From Siphonodentalium dalli (Eukaryota; Mollusca; Scaphopoda; Gadilida; Siphonodentaliidae): DNA of 64,000 bases. Where the stretch lies: NCBI GenBank assembly GCA_032622095.1, contig CP136068.1, forward strand, positions 4,875,314 to 4,939,313, given 5' to 3'. The notes below the pieces were generated by a model. It was not told where the DNA came from, did not search any database, and worked only from the letters and a program-made list of their open reading frames with translations. The position numbers and the translations under genes are program-made. Positions 11,441 to 24,146 of this stretch are shown here, one piece after another; position 1 is the stretch's first letter; each line of letters opens with the position of its first letter.

Positions 11441-12595
11441 TAAAAAACAAAAATTAGTTTGAATTCCTTGCCCTATTTAACATAAGCCTGTGATTTTTTG
11501 ACAGCTCTGCTGTATAATTGATACTAAACAGTCAGCAGTGAGGTGTTGATCTTGATGGCTGTTGTGGGTAGAATTGGATACATTATCATTATATTGGAAT
11601 CTCTTGACCAAGTATTGCATGTCCAGGTCACCTTTTCACATTTAACCCAATGATGTGGGGGTACAGCATTACAGATCCTGTTCCATTGCATTCTCTTATA
11701 TAAATGTGAGTGACACATAAATTCCAATAATTTGTGTTATGTGCATTGTCTATAATAGTACCTAACAGTATACTCTATAATTCAACATCAAAACTCTCAA
11801 TTATGATTCCGATCAGCGTAATTTACTATTGCCAAGGAATGGGTTAACATCTGCCGATCATGATCGGCCTCTCATTTTATTTTAGAGTTATTTTCCCTTT
11901 CTGTGCAGGATAGTTTGAGTAAATATGCACTGTGAATACCAACTTATGTTACAATTTGTATTGTAGGTACCTAAAACTTTTAAACATTACTGACACCATG
12001 AATATGTGCAACATTTTTATATCATGAATTTGCACTTTGTTTTATATTGGTGTAATCAGCTTCCTGCCACCATTAAAATTTATTTACAATTGAGCTGAAG
12101 CATAATTAAACCTTGCTGAATCACCGCAGTTGAGTGCTAGAGCGCAATTCAATTATGCTGAAACATAATCAACTTGCAAAAACATAATCAAATTGCACAA
12201 TTATTCACACAGAACATTAAATTACATATGGACAATTATTAAGGGTGTTTTCACAGACATTTCAAAAACATAATTGAGATTTACTTCTGAATCATAACAA
12301 GCCTGTTATACCTTTTGATTTCAGTAATACCAATGAAATTGACACCACATCAACTTCAAGGCAGGGGAGCAAGAGAAATATGGCCCCAGAAATAATCAAT
12401 GAATACATAAACAAGCTTCATTTTGGTGCTTACAAACAATCAGATGTTTATTTCTTCAGTTTGGTGCCATGACAAATCAGGCTAAGATGCAATGTCAAAG
12501 GTGAGTACAAAGATTACTCTTTTGCATTTTCTTTCATTTTATTCGAGTTATTTTCATTTGAGCGTGTAATATTCAGCTTCCTATTACCAGTTTAT
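11441..12595. other. Intergenic DNA, nothing recognised
   Basis: AT-rich. Around 12100-12250 the word CATAAT(C/T) recurs irregularly (AAACATAATCA), suggesting a decayed short repeat. No gene supported. Confidence 0.45.
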
Positions 12596-12990
12596 TATCC
12601 CCCACAAACAAATTTTAGTTGGGGATGTACTGGTGGAAATTGGCTCTGACTGTCCGTCCATCCATAACAACTTTGAAGCTTTATATATTAGTCATTATTT
12701 GTTGGATTTTTCACAAACAGTAGGTTGCATTCATTGATTTTTTCCTGAGTTATGGCCCATGTTGAGTAATAGAACTTAGTTTAGATATAGATTTTACTCT
12801 TTGCATGATTAAATCCTTTGGCACACTCTACAGGCCACATCCTTCACCAATCATCACCAAATTTCATATTCAAGTTGATATTCCGCCTCTAGATTGGATC
12901 TATCAAATTTTGTCCCATTTCCTTAAAAAACTCTGCCAGTGGCTATTTTGGGGTTCACAATTTAATCCATTGCCCTCCAGCCTACAATTA
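12596..12990 (+). repeat. Interspersed repeat with ATCCCC...GGGGAT head
   Basis: A TTTATTATCCCCC head pairs with TTGGGGATG about 20 nt later, followed by a ctgactgtccgtccatcc tract and cctgagttatggccc (12744 on). The layout is TTAT, palindrome, pyrimidine tract, GAGTTATGG monomer, as in the 10447 and 13765 repeats, but the sequence differs. Confidence 0.5.
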
Positions 12991-13764
12991 TTAGAAAAAA
13001 AATTTGTTGAAAGTTTTGTTTAGGATCACCTCTAGATGGGTGCTATTTAATTTTAACAATTTCCTATGAATATCATTGCAACAACACAATTTCTTCAACA
13101 TATCACAATTGTCACAATTGATCAACTGCAACAAAATAATGCTAGTTAACCACTGTCAACTACATGTATGGTATCATATTTCCCAAAACATGTTATTTAT
13201 CAACATTTTGTTCAACAAAATATTGGCCATATTATCACTTGAGTATCACAAAATTTGCTTGTATTACCCAGCTGTATTACCTGCTGATTTTAGAGTTATT
13301 CATCTTCATCCGCAATTTTGTCTGAGGACCATTCGTTTGATAATGTTTTTCTGGGTCACAAATAATTGCACATCTTGAGAAATAACAAACTTGAAAAATC
13401 GACATCTGATCACTCTGAGCTTTTTGGGTGGGTTCCTCGACAATGTTATGGAATCATTCATGTAGTCATGAGATTCAATTCATTACTTTTACTACTACAC
13501 ATATATGAAAGTATCTGTGCCTGATCTCCCATTCCTGTTAGTAATATATCTGCTGAGGTTTATTAATTTTTAATGCCACAACTGGACCACAGCATCTCTA
13601 ATGAGTACCTCTTGTTTCTGATTCTGTCAGTATATACAAGCACCAGCCAATGCACCATGGTTATTAGATCTCATTGAAATATAGTCTCATATCTATCATT
13701 TAATAAGGCTGTCCTCAAAATAGTGTCTTGGAATTGTGGTATATTGACATGTTGTAGAATTATT
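12991..13764. other. Intergenic DNA, nothing recognised
   Basis: No gene, RNA gene or clear repeat seen; an open frame of about 100 codons at 13076-13378 has no recognisable domain and is probably chance. Confidence 0.45.
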
Positions 13765-14330
13765 TATTGTCCCCCAAAATTTTCGGGGACTATTGTAATC
13801 AGCCGCATACATCCGTCCTTCTGGAGTTATAACTCCAGTGAAGATCATCTGATATGATCAAAACTTGATACGTAGGTGTCTCAACCAAGAACACAGGTGC
13901 TCTGCAATTCTGGGTTTTACCCTATGTTCTTTTATGGAGTTATTTCCCTTTTTTTTACTTTTGTTTTTACATAGAACATTTCTTACTTTTTTGTTTTCCT
14001 GAAGATATCGAAAGTTTGGATTCAGTAATTGCAAATGCCGTTTTTATGTGGATCAGTCCTATCAAGATACAGGTTGAATTCGAACTTGATCGATTTGACC
14101 TGATGATTTTTCCTAGAGTTATGGACTTTTTTCGACTTAGAAAATTTAATTTTACTTGTTTGTTTTTGGTTTTCGGATGAGAACTTGAGTTTGGTTTGTT
14201 TAATTGGAAATTATGTTTTTTTGTGGGTCATTCATATCAAAGTACAGGTCAAGTTCGAATTTGAGTTTGATCCAATGATTTTTCCCAGAGTTATGGGCTT
14301 TTCCAATTTTGAATTAACTGCTACAGTTTT
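13765..14330 (+). repeat. Interspersed repeat with GTCCCC...GGGGAC head
   Basis: A near-perfect 22 nt palindrome at 13769-13790 (GTCCCCCAAAA / TTTTCGGGGAC) follows TATTTATT. It is followed by catccgtccttctgg and three monomers ending ggagttatttccctt (about 13938), gagttatggactttt (about 14115) and gagttatgggctttt (about 14288), each preceded by a phrase like caagatacaggttgaattcgaa. Confidence 0.6.
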
Positions 14331-16368
14331 GTTCGTAGACATTTGAAACTTCAGAGTATTGTTACCCACATATTGGAGATGGGCAACATGTATATAGATT
14401 ATAGATGACAGAAAAATTATTTCTTTTATGGAATTATTAACCCTTTCGTCTTCAAAACATTTCAACATTTTTTTTTCATTTCTTTAACAAAGCGGCGTCG
14501 ACTTGCCACGTTTTGGGGTGACACTGTTTGTCGGCTGACCTTATATTTGCTTTGAAACCAGAAATTCCTATCGAACCCATTGTATAGACAATGGTTCTGT
14601 TATTCAGTTATAAAAACATACAATTATTATTCTATATGGGGCTGTATTGTACAGAAGACATATTCCCATTCAGTCATTGGTAGGACAAATTCAGAGGTAA
14701 CTATCAATTTCCTCAATTTAGCAATGAACATTTGGAGAATTCACTGAATCGTGAAAATGTCATTTCACTGAACTCCGCTAGTGTGATCCTCCGCCTATCT
14801 GATTCTTCCTACTGTGAAGTCAGCATTATATATTCAAGTTGATGAACAGTGGACATAATTTCTAATCTTTGGAGTGGTCTTACAAATGACATCTGCTATA
14901 TTTATACTGCTCCGCTATATGAAGATGTAAATTATTTTATATACATATAAGTTATAATAAATCAAGAACCTTGAATTTGTTACAGGTATGTTTTGAGGAG
15001 TGTTTACAATGGTTCTGGATGAAGCAGAGGATATCACATGGACAAGATTCTCAGTTTTCCCAGACAATAACTATCAACTTCAAAATTCAACGAACATGGC
15101 TTAGAAAATGGATTTACTAGTAGTTATATTTCGTTGAATGGTTTATATCATTCTGATGTTTCATATGCATGTATGTAGTCATGTCCCATATATTTTTTTT
15201 ACTAAGTACTGTACTTGGCAATTAGTTTCCAAACAGTCTTTTTGAAGCTAGACGAATATTTCATTGCAGTCAACACTAGGTCTAGAGACTCTGGTGCTTA
15301 GATAAATATTAGATATAAATGAAGGAAACCACAACTCACAACAGCTCATAAATATTCATGTTTCCAAATAAAGCACTGTTCGCTGTTTTGATAAGACTTG
15401 CAAGAAAGCCCTTATCTGTTGTTTATAATATCATTTTTAAGTTATGATATTTGCTGGTTTTTGAACCACACATGTGACTTAGCACGTGTTTGCAGTAACT
15501 ACATGTTAGGTGGAGGACCGCAGTAAAAGACTGCATGGCAAAAGAAAGCTTTTGTGAATAAGTGAAAAAAGTTTTTTTATCAATTGCTTTTGCATGAAGC
15601 TATTGATTGGTCAAAGCAACATATTATTCGATGCGCTGACTCTCTGCCAGTCATTCCAATGGGACCATGACTTGATTGAAAGGAAATCTTGGTCTTGTTT
15701 CAACAAGACTGGTTTCAAATATCTTTGGTTTTTCAAAAAATATTGCTAAAAATTTTGTAATACTCAGTCATATTTGGAATTATAAATGCACATTCAGGTT
15801 GGTGATTTAATTTTTTTATGATTCACATTGTAAAACGCAGCTAGGAGCCTATTGTTACATCTCTAATATAATCTTTTAAACTCTCACTTTCATAGTTTGG
15901 ATAGCTACTATCTGAAACTTCTGTACTGGCTAAGTTGCAATAGAATAATAATTTTGTAAGCTTTTGATGAAAAGTATCATAACTTTTGTCTATATGGACA
16001 CAAGTGATTACAATTGAACGGTCACTGAAATGTGTTCAGCGCTCGTTTGGTGACTGCCCGATTTAACAGTATAGTATACAATATTGCCAAAACAGAACCA
16101 ATCAAGTAAAAGATTCTATATTATATTATTTTGTCATGATACAAATTGATTCATGTTATATCCATGTCATGTATGAGGTATTGTTCCATGCTTTCAGAGT
16201 GTTTTTCCCCAAAGAAAGGGTTTCATCTCTGTTTTAACGCAGGAATAATACCAGCTGTTTGTGATATGCCTCTTCCCTGACTTTGCACAATAAAGCGCAG
16301 ACTCTGGCTATTTGCATAAAATTGTGTTGTAATTTATAGTAGAAGTGTAGACTACACATGTAATATTA
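14331..16368. other. Intergenic DNA, nothing recognised
   Basis: No supported gene or repeat family. Base composition is like the rest of the left half. Confidence 0.45.
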
Positions 16369-16449
16369 CTGAATACCAAATGTACACCACGATCTTTATC
16401 AAGTGTGAAAATTTATCAATCCCACTTGTGGTGTAAATTAGGTATTCAG
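16369..16449. repeat. 81 bp fold-back element
   Basis: CTGAATACCAAATGTACACCAC at the left pairs with GTGGTGTAAATTAGGTATTCAG at the right with two mismatches over 22 bp. Size and structure fit a solo MITE or fold-back remnant. Confidence 0.6.
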
Positions 16450-16726
16450 AAAACACTACGTGTGTATTTTGTTTATACCATGATCCTACTGATTAGAATA
16501 ATAAGTTAGAACTTGAAACATCAAAGAAATTTGTGAACATTACCTGGCAAAGGGATATGAAACCTGCAGAATTGTTAAAGTTTTAAAAAGCTATTGAAAT
16601 TTATAACATTGTTTTGGTCACATAGTATCAGATTTATGAAAGAATAACAATCGTTTTGGTTTATTAACATATCATCATGCACGTGGAACTATATTTTTCC
16701 AGGAGGTCGATAGCATTTTAGTCCTT

Positions 16727-16802
16727 ACTGTAGGTATATCACTTTACCGTTCAAAATGTATAGGAAACATTTTGACCTACAATGTGCCTTGATACCTACA
16801 GT
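16727..16802. repeat. 76 bp fold-back element with ACTG/CAGT ends
   Basis: ACTGTAGGTAT at the left pairs with ATACCTACAGT at the right, and an inner CAAAATGT pairs with ACATTTTG. The termini resemble Tc1/mariner-type MITEs, but a TA target duplication is not clear. Confidence 0.5.
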
Positions 16803-17775
16803 GACAATTAACTATTTTTATTTCACAATGAGCATTAATAATATAGTAGAATATGGTATAAACATTTTTATTGCATGACTTGTGGTACACATGGTACATT
16901 GTCACGTGGATTGTCATCGGATGGGTACAGATGATGTCAGATGATAATAACATAATTACATACCTAAAATGATTGGACCACCGGAGCTGAAAATTATTAC
17001 ACATGTTTAAATTGACCAGGGAAATGCAATCTGTTAGGTACCTCTGCTATCAAATTACTCAAAAGTGCAACAAATAAATGTTATAAACAAAGATACCCAG
17101 CTATATCAGCTTAGAAGATATGTTGGGATATTGCTACATATGGGTAACTTGACCATGGGGCAGGTGCCGTGGATCTCAGATGACCTAAGCAGCACTAATC
17201 ATTGGCAATACAGATTGTTATCGCCAGCTTAGAATATATTGATGGATAAATTGGCAGCTTCCCCGAGGTGTCTCATGGAATATGTGTGATTTGCCTCCAT
17301 TAGTAGAAATGGACACTGGGTAACTTGACCAAGTTAACCATTGGAGAAAGATTTAGGGTTTGAGTTTGGGTTAGTTTTATGGTTAGTGTTATGTATTATG
17401 TCAGGTTTGTGAATAGCTCAAAGTTATGCATAGTCTTAGTGCTGATAGAATTACACAGCCGGGAACTTTTAGCAGACATACCCAGGAGAAGAAGTCGGCT
17501 GCTCGTGGAACAGACTGAGAACCTGACCGTCAGTGCGCTCTATATTTTAAATCTACCTTTAAGTACACAGCTACGGGAAAACGAAGACTAGATGTATATA
17601 TGCCAATAACCGATACACTTTGCAGCTGCAAACTAATGCCTGTATATTACGCGATTCTGGAGAACAGTTATTAGGATTACTCATTCACTGAGGTGCCTCG
17701 AAAAATCAACGAGGGAATATAACAACAGACAAGACAAGTTTTTGGATCAGGGTTATAACCACGAATAAGGTTATT
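16803..17775. other. Intergenic DNA with low-order repeats
   Basis: The word GGGTAACTTGACCA recurs near 17142 and 17317, and CTTAGAA(G)ATAT near 17111 and 17228, hinting at a decayed duplication. A ttgtcacgtgga.tgtcat segment near 16900 is also found near 42255, inside the insert with the same 3' end, so part of this stretch may belong to the element that ends at 18038. Confidence 0.45.
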
Positions 17776-18038
17776 GGTATAGTCGGAGCTAAAGGTTAAG
17801 GTTAAGGGTTGGTTTAATTTTATATATATAGTTAGAATTATAGTTTATATGGTTAGGGCACGGTTATGCTTATGGATAACTTTTGACTTCAGGTTATAGT
17901 ATGGGCTGCAGATAGGTATGGTTCTGGTTAAGGTTTGGGTTATGGGGAAGATGATGATTGAGGAGGGGTTTGGGTTGGAATATATATGTTAATTATATGG
18001 AAGTATCAAACTTCCAATTGGAAGTTTAAAATTTCTAG
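17776..18038 (+). mobile_element. Right end of a Helentron-like element (insert 1)
   Basis: A GGTTA-rich tail (17776-17960) leads to subterminal repeat ATATGGAAGTAT (17995-18006), a perfect 20 nt palindrome AAACTTCCAA/TTGGAAGTTT (18008-18027), 7 nt, then CTAG (18035-18038), abutting TTATTATTA. About 200 bp of this end is homologous to 42830-43056. Hairpin plus CTRR next to T-rich target is the diagnostic 3' end of Helitron-class elements. The matching left end was not found between 4684 and 17995. Confidence 0.75.
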
Positions 18039-21000
18039 TTATTATTATTATTATACTGGACACTTTTGCAACCCTTATTACTCGAAAAGTACCAGGAGTA
18101 GCACACTAAAACTTGGTACGTATCTTGTGATCAAAGAGTTGTATGCCATCGTCGCATAACGAATATTGTCCGCGTTTTCCCGAGGAGTTATCTCCCTTTA
18201 TTTGAAAAAATGTCATTTTATTATCTCGGAAATTATAAGAAGCAGAGCATCGAAAATTAGACCGTATGCACATCTCGATATGCACTACTGCCCACGGGCA
18301 TAAAAACTTGGGTCCGCCCTTTCCCTGAAGAGTTACCGCCCATAGTTGGCAAACCTCTATTTTATTGTACTCTGTTGTCCTCCCGTATCATTCCAGATAA
18401 CTGTATTTGGTTTTTGTAGTCGTGTTGACCGTTGTCAGCTTAGTCCGAGGAAGAAAATTTGACAGGGTTGGACATATATTTTTACACTGGGGTGGGGGCA
18501 ATATTTTCTCAATTTTTTTTTATTATTGACATTCATCTATTTAAGTATGTAGATTCCCTGAACGAAAACAAACCCATACCGGAAAGGATTTTTGTAATCC
18601 GAGAAGAAATGCAAGAGTTACGGGCCCTCAAAGTTTGCAAGTGTCGGTCCCATGTGCCTTGTGACCCTATCTCCTCCGAAGATGTCGAACTTTGGATGTC
18701 GTCTGATATCCCAGTGCGTGCGGTCTGAAGAGAGCACGCGATGGGCCAAATTTTGCCAGTGTCGGTTCAGTGTTGTGGGTCAGGGGAGGGGTGGTCCGGG
18801 GTACCAATTTTGTATTCTTCTCCGAATCGGATGAAACTTGGAATATAACATCCATACCGCCAACCGATCTAGAAACTGAAAGAATTTCGAAAATCCATTG
18901 AAAAATGTCAGAGTTGTGGGCCTTCAAACAATGCAAATTTGGCCCATATGCTTGTGATCACATCTCCTCCGAAGATGTCAAACTTTGGATGTCAACTGAT
19001 ACGCCAATGCGTGCGGTCTGAAGAGAGCACGCGATGAGCCAAATTTTGCCAGTGTCGGTTCAGTGTTGTGGGTCAGGGGAGGGGTGGTCCGGGGTACCAA
19101 AATTTATTTCGTCTCCGAATCATATGAAACTTGATATATAACATATACCATACACGTTGATCATAAAACTGAAAACAGATTGTAAATCCGTTAAAAAATG
19201 GCGGAGATTTGGGCCCTCAAACTTTGAATGTGGGCCCGTATTCTTTCCAATAAACAAAATGTTATTCGTCTCTGAATCAGACAAAATTTATAACAAATAA
19301 TCAATGTAAGTAGCTGATCACAATACTCAAAACAATTTTTAAATCCATTGGAAAATAACGGAGTTACGGGCTCTCAAAATTCGCATTTTTGGGCCGGGTT
19401 TGACTATTTCCCAATCCCGTCACCCAATTTCGAGGCAGGGGTGGGGTCACTCCCAAACACTTGAGATCAACCCACACATGTTAAGGGAAAGATATAATCA
19501 TCCTAATTCATATTTTCCGTCCCTTAACTGCGATTTATTGAGCTCATGATTTGCCCTATTATTATACTTCCATGGTGTAACCAAGGAAGTATATTGTTTT
19601 TCTACTGCGGCCGTTTTCTGTTTAATTGGAAATACTCAGAAACTAATGGGAGGAGGACCGCGAAATCTCTAGCGAATGTAGGCATCTAAGGTCTACTAAA
19701 AATAATGCTATCCGGATGTTGGTCCAATATATTTTGACAGAGTTATGGCCCTTTTTCGATTATTTTTCATTATTATTATTATTATTATTATTATACTGGA
19801 CACTTTTGCAACCCTTATTACTCGAAAAGTACCAGGAGTAGCACACTAAAACTTGGTACGTATCTTGTGATCAAAGAGTTGTATGCCATCGTCGCATAAC
19901 GAATATTGTCCGCGTTTTCCCCGAGGAGTTATCTCCCTTTATTTGAAAAAATGTCATTTTATTATCTCGGAAATTATAAGAAGCAGAGCATCGAAAATTA
20001 GACCGTATGCACATCTCGATATGCACTACTGCCCACGGGCATAAAAACTTGGGTCCGCCCTTTCCCTGAAGAGTTACCGCCCATAGTTGGCAAACCTCTA
20101 TTTTATTGTACTCTGTTGTCCTCCCGTATCATTCCAGATAACTGTATTTGGTTTTTGTAGTCGTGTTGACCGTTGTCAGCTTAGTCCGAGGAAGAAAATT
20201 TGACAGGGTTGGACATATATTTTTACACTGGGGTGGGGGCAATATTTTCTCAATTTTTTTTTATTATTGACATTCATCTATTTAAGTATGTAGATTCCCT
20301 GAACGAAAACAAACCCATACCGGAAAGGATTTTTGTAATCCGAGAAGAAATGCAAGAGTTACGGGCCCTCAAAGTTTGCAAGTGTCGGTCCCATGTGCTT
20401 GTGACCCTATCTCCTCCGAAGATGTCGAACTTTGGATGTCGTCTGATATCCCAGTGCGTGCGGTCTGAAGAGAGCACGCGATGGGCCAAATTTTGCCAGT
20501 GTCGGTTCAGTGTTGTGGGTCAGGGGAGGGGTGGTCCGGGGTACCAATTTTGTATTCTTCTCCGAATCGGATGAAACTTGGAATATAACATCCATACCGC
20601 CAACCGATCTAGAAACTGAAAGAATTTCGAAAATCCATTGAAAAATGTCAGAGTTGTGGGCCTTCAAACAATGCAAATTTGGCCCCATATGCTTGTGATC
20701 ACATCTCCTCCGAAGATGTCAAACTTTGGATGTCAACTGATACGCCAATGCGTGCGGTCTGAAGAGAGCACGCGATGAGCCAAATTTTGCCAGTGTCGGT
20801 TCAGTGTTGTGGGTCAGGGGAGGGGTGGTCCGGGGTACCAAAATTTATTTCGTCTCCGAATCATATGAAACTTGATATATAACATATACCATACACGTTG
20901 ATCATAAAACTGAAAACAGATTGTAAATCCGTTAAAAAATGGCGGAGATTTGGGCCCTCAAACTTTGAATGTGGGCCCGTATTCTTTCCAATAAACAAAA

Positions 21001-21520
21001 TGTTATTCGTCTCTGAATCAGACAAAATTTATAACAAATAATCAATGTAAGTAGCTGATCACAATACTCAAAACAATTTTTAAATCCATTGGAAAATAAC
21101 GGAGTTACGGGCTCTCAAAATTCGCATTTTTGGGCCGGGTTTGACTATTTCCCAATCCCGTCACCCAATTTCGAGGCAGGGGTGGGGTCACTCCCAAACA
21201 CTTGAGATCAACCCACACATGTTAAGGGAAAGATATAATCATCCTAATTCATATTTTCCGTCCCTTAACTGCGATTTATTGAGCTCATGATTTGCCCTAT
21301 TATTATACTTCCATGGTGTAACCAAGGAAGTATATTGTTTTTCTACTGCGGCCGTTTTCTGTTTAATTGGAAATACTCAGAAACTAATGGGAGGAGGACC
21401 GCGAAATCTCTAGCGAATGTAGGCATCTAAGGTCTACTAAAAATAATGCTATCCGGATGTTGGTCCAATATATTTTGACAGAGTTATGGCCCTTTTTCGA
21501 TTATTTTTCATTATTATTAT
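18039..21520 (+). repeat. A-satellite block 1 (two 1.74 kb units)
   Basis: Head-to-tail units start at ACTGGAC at 18055 and 19795 (period 1740), each preceded by a TTA microsatellite. Within a unit: a body of about 1508 bp, then hairpin TATACTTCCATGGT-GTA-ACCAAGGAAGTATA (19563 in unit 1, 21304 in unit 2), a 200 bp block ending GAGTTATGGCCCTTTTTCG, then (TTA)n. The second unit is broken off at its TTA tract by insert 2. The first unit has small private changes (one extra C near 18657, one C fewer near 18180). No protein is supported. Confidence 0.9.
18055..19794 (+). repeat. Reference A unit with internal 145-157 bp sub-repeats
   Basis: The phrase GAGTTAYSGSCCYTC or a decayed form recurs at 18185, 18330, 18615, about 18767, 18911, about 19063, 19204, 19361 and 19740. 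Most spacings lie between 141 and 157 bp or near twice that. The long pair of sub-repeats 18615-18910 and 18911-19203 also shares CTCCTCCGAAGATGTC, GTGCGGTCTGAAGAGAGCA and GGGGAGGGGTGGTCCG. The unit is therefore a higher-order repeat of a diverged monomer of about 148 bp. Confidence 0.75.
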
Positions 21521-24146
21521 TATACTTCCATGTTTTAACATGGAAGTATATTGTAATTCTTCTGGCTTTTATTATTATTCTTATTATTCCGATAACATGC
21601 CTTAATCTCCGGAACGGCTGGACCGATTCGCCTACTGTTTTCGGCTTTAGTATATAACTTTGGAATATCTGTTAAAATAGCCTATTGAGAATTTCGTCCG
21701 ACCTTGACCTTCGGAGTTATCGCCATTTTATTGATTTTTGGGGGGGTTTCGCGACACAAAAGTAACTTGCGAAATCGATGTTTGATCTCTTATATCGTCG
21801 AAACGGCTTGACCGATTGATTTGAAATTTGGTACTTACATAGCCATTGAGTATACACAGTCGATTTACAAATTGGGAGTTTTGTCTGACATTGACCTTTG
21901 GAAACAACGCTCTTTATCGGTTTTATTGTTGTGACCGTATCTCCTCCGAAACGGCTTGAGATATCGATTTCGGACTTTTTTCATTATTTGCGCCTCTATG
22001 TGTGTTCTAAAATACTGAAAAATTATAGGGTTCGCACTTCCGGTTTAAAAGTTCGCTACTGGTCGAAGGATAAAACAACGCTCTTTATAGGAAATCCAGA
22101 ACGGCTCGAGATATTGAGTTGGGACTTTTTGCATGATGTGCAGCAAACTCTGTGCTCTCGAACGATATATATAGTTAACGGATTTCACTTCCGGTTCGGG
22201 AGAACGGGCGTGTGGGTATGTATCTCAAAACTATTTTGGCGCAGATTTTGATGAAATTTATTGGACATAATCTTTAGTTGTCGCTTACCACTATTCCGCT
22301 CAGATTTTTAAAATCGGACCTAAACTTCTCGAGTTATGGCTGCTTAAAAACCTAATTTTTATGGGGTTTTCGGACCCCAATAATGACTTGTAAAATTGCA
22401 AAATCGATATTTGATTTCTTATACCGCCGAAACGGCTTGGCCGATTGATTTGAAATTTTGTATCTGCATAGCCGGTGGGCATTTGTTGTCGATGCATAAA
22501 TAAGGAATTTCGTCTGACCTTGACCTTTAGAAACAACGCTCTTTATCGGTTTTATTGTTGTGAAGAGATCTCCTCCTAAATGGCTTGAGATATCGGGTTC
22601 GGACTTTTTTCATTATTTTCGCATGTATGTGTGTTATGAACCGCCGAAAAATGATAGGGTTTGCACTTCCGGTTTAAAAGTTGACCCTGGGTCGAATAAT
22701 AAAAGAACGCTCTTTATTGTAAATCTAGAACGGCTTGAGATATTGAGTTGGGACTTTTTGCGTTATGTTCATCCAACTGTGCGATGTATAAAGATATATA
22801 TAGTTAACGGATTTCACTTCCGGTTCGGGAGAACGGGCGTGTGGGTATGTATCTCAAAACTATTTTAGCGCAGATTTTGATGAAATTTAGTAGACATGAT
22901 CTTTAGCTCTCGCTGACCACTATTCCGTTTATATTTTTAAAATCAGACCTAAACTTCTCGAGCTATGGCTGCTTAAAAACCTGATTTTTATGGGTTTTCG
23001 GACCCCTAGAATGACTTGCAAAACTTCAAAATCGATGTTTGATTTCTTATATCGTTGAAACGGCGTGGCCAATTGATTTGAAATTTTGTACCTGCATAGC
23101 CATTGAGCATTCGCGGTCGATGCATAAATAAGTAATTTCGTCTGACATTGACCTTTGGAAACAACGCTATTTATCTGTTTTATTGTTGTTAACGTATCTC
23201 CTCCTAAACGGCTTGATATATCTGGTTCGGACTTTTTCATTATTTGCGCATGCACATGTGTTACACACCATCGAACAATAATAGGGGTCGCCCACCCCCG
23301 GTTTAAAAGTTGACCCTGGGTCGAATTATAAAAGAACGCTCTTTATACGAAATCCAGAACGGCTTGAGATATTGAGTTGGGACTTTTTGTGTTATGTTCA
23401 TCCAACTGTGCGATGTATAAAGATATATATAGTTAACGGATTTCACTTCCGTTTATGGAGAATGGGCGTGTGGGTATGTACCTCAAAACTGTTCTGGCGC
23501 ATATTATGATGAAATTTGGAGGATATAATCTCTAGTTGCCGCTGATCACTATCCCACTCGAAGTTTTTAAATCGGGCTAAAACTTCTGGAGTTATTGCTG
23601 CTTAAATACCTGATTTTCTGGGAGGTTTCGTGCCACCATAATGACTTGCAAAACGTGTTTTGATTTCTTATATCGTCAAAACGGCTCAGCCAATTGATTT
23701 GAAGTTTTGTACCTGCATAGCTATTGAGCATACGCAGTCGACAGACTAATAGAGAATTTCGTCTGACATTCTTCTTTGGGAACAACGCCCTTTATCTTTG
23801 TTATTATTTTTAAGGTATCTCCCCCAAAACGGCTGGAGATATCGGGTTCGGACTTTTTGAGTTGTTTGCATCAGATTCTGCGCTGCATAATGATGTATAT
23901 ATGTTACGGTTTTTACTTCCTATTTGGGAGAAATGGCGTGTTGGTAAGTGTTTCAAATTGTTTTTGGTGCATATTTTGATGGAATATGGTGGATAGAACC
24001 TGTGGTGGTCGAGTATTACTATGAGCTATAATATCACCATACTGATATGTGTCTCCTGACACTGACACTTTATCGGGTGGCACAATTTCCGTCATTGGTG
24101 GACATGGAAGTATCGAAATTGCTGTGCAATTACAGTTTCATTCTAG
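21521..24146 (+). mobile_element. Insert 2: complete 2.6 kb Helentron-associated element
   Basis: The left end is a perfect 14 bp stem TATACTTCCATGTT / TT / AACATGGAAGTATA (21521-21550). About 50 bp later comes a TTATTATTC microsatellite, then a core of about 3.6 tandem copies of a 620-630 bp unit (see separate entry). The right end has subterminal ACATGGAAGTAT (24102-24113), hairpin AATTGC-TGT-GCAATT (24117-24131), 11 nt, and CTAG (24143-24146). It is flanked on both sides by TTA repeats of the A satellite. No coding gene inside, so it depends on proteins from elsewhere, presumably a Helentron. Confidence 0.82.
21713..24000 (+). repeat. 628 bp tandem repeats inside insert 2, about 3.6 diverged copies
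   Basis: TTTTATTGTTGTG-type anchors lie at 21921, 22550, 23178 and about 23797 (steps 629, 628, about 619). The inner motif AACGGCTNGA occurs at 21802, 21950, 22100, 22431, 22579, 22729, 23059, 23207, 23358, 23680 and 23828: a repeating spacing of 148, 150, about 330 bp. Copies have diverged, so this array is older than the A and B arrays. Confidence 0.82.

Noticed and set aside
17341-17960. Telomere-like GGGTTA words
   Set aside because: They are irregular (GGTTA, GGGTTTGAG, GGTTATG) and part of the shared 3' tail of inserts 1 and 3, not a (TTAGGG)n array.
18459-20574. Open frames of about 60-124 codons repeated in every A unit, both strands
   Set aside because: They are broken by single-base indels in individual units (18657, 26484) without other change, overlap on opposite strands, and match no family. 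Their conservation follows from unit identity of the DNA.
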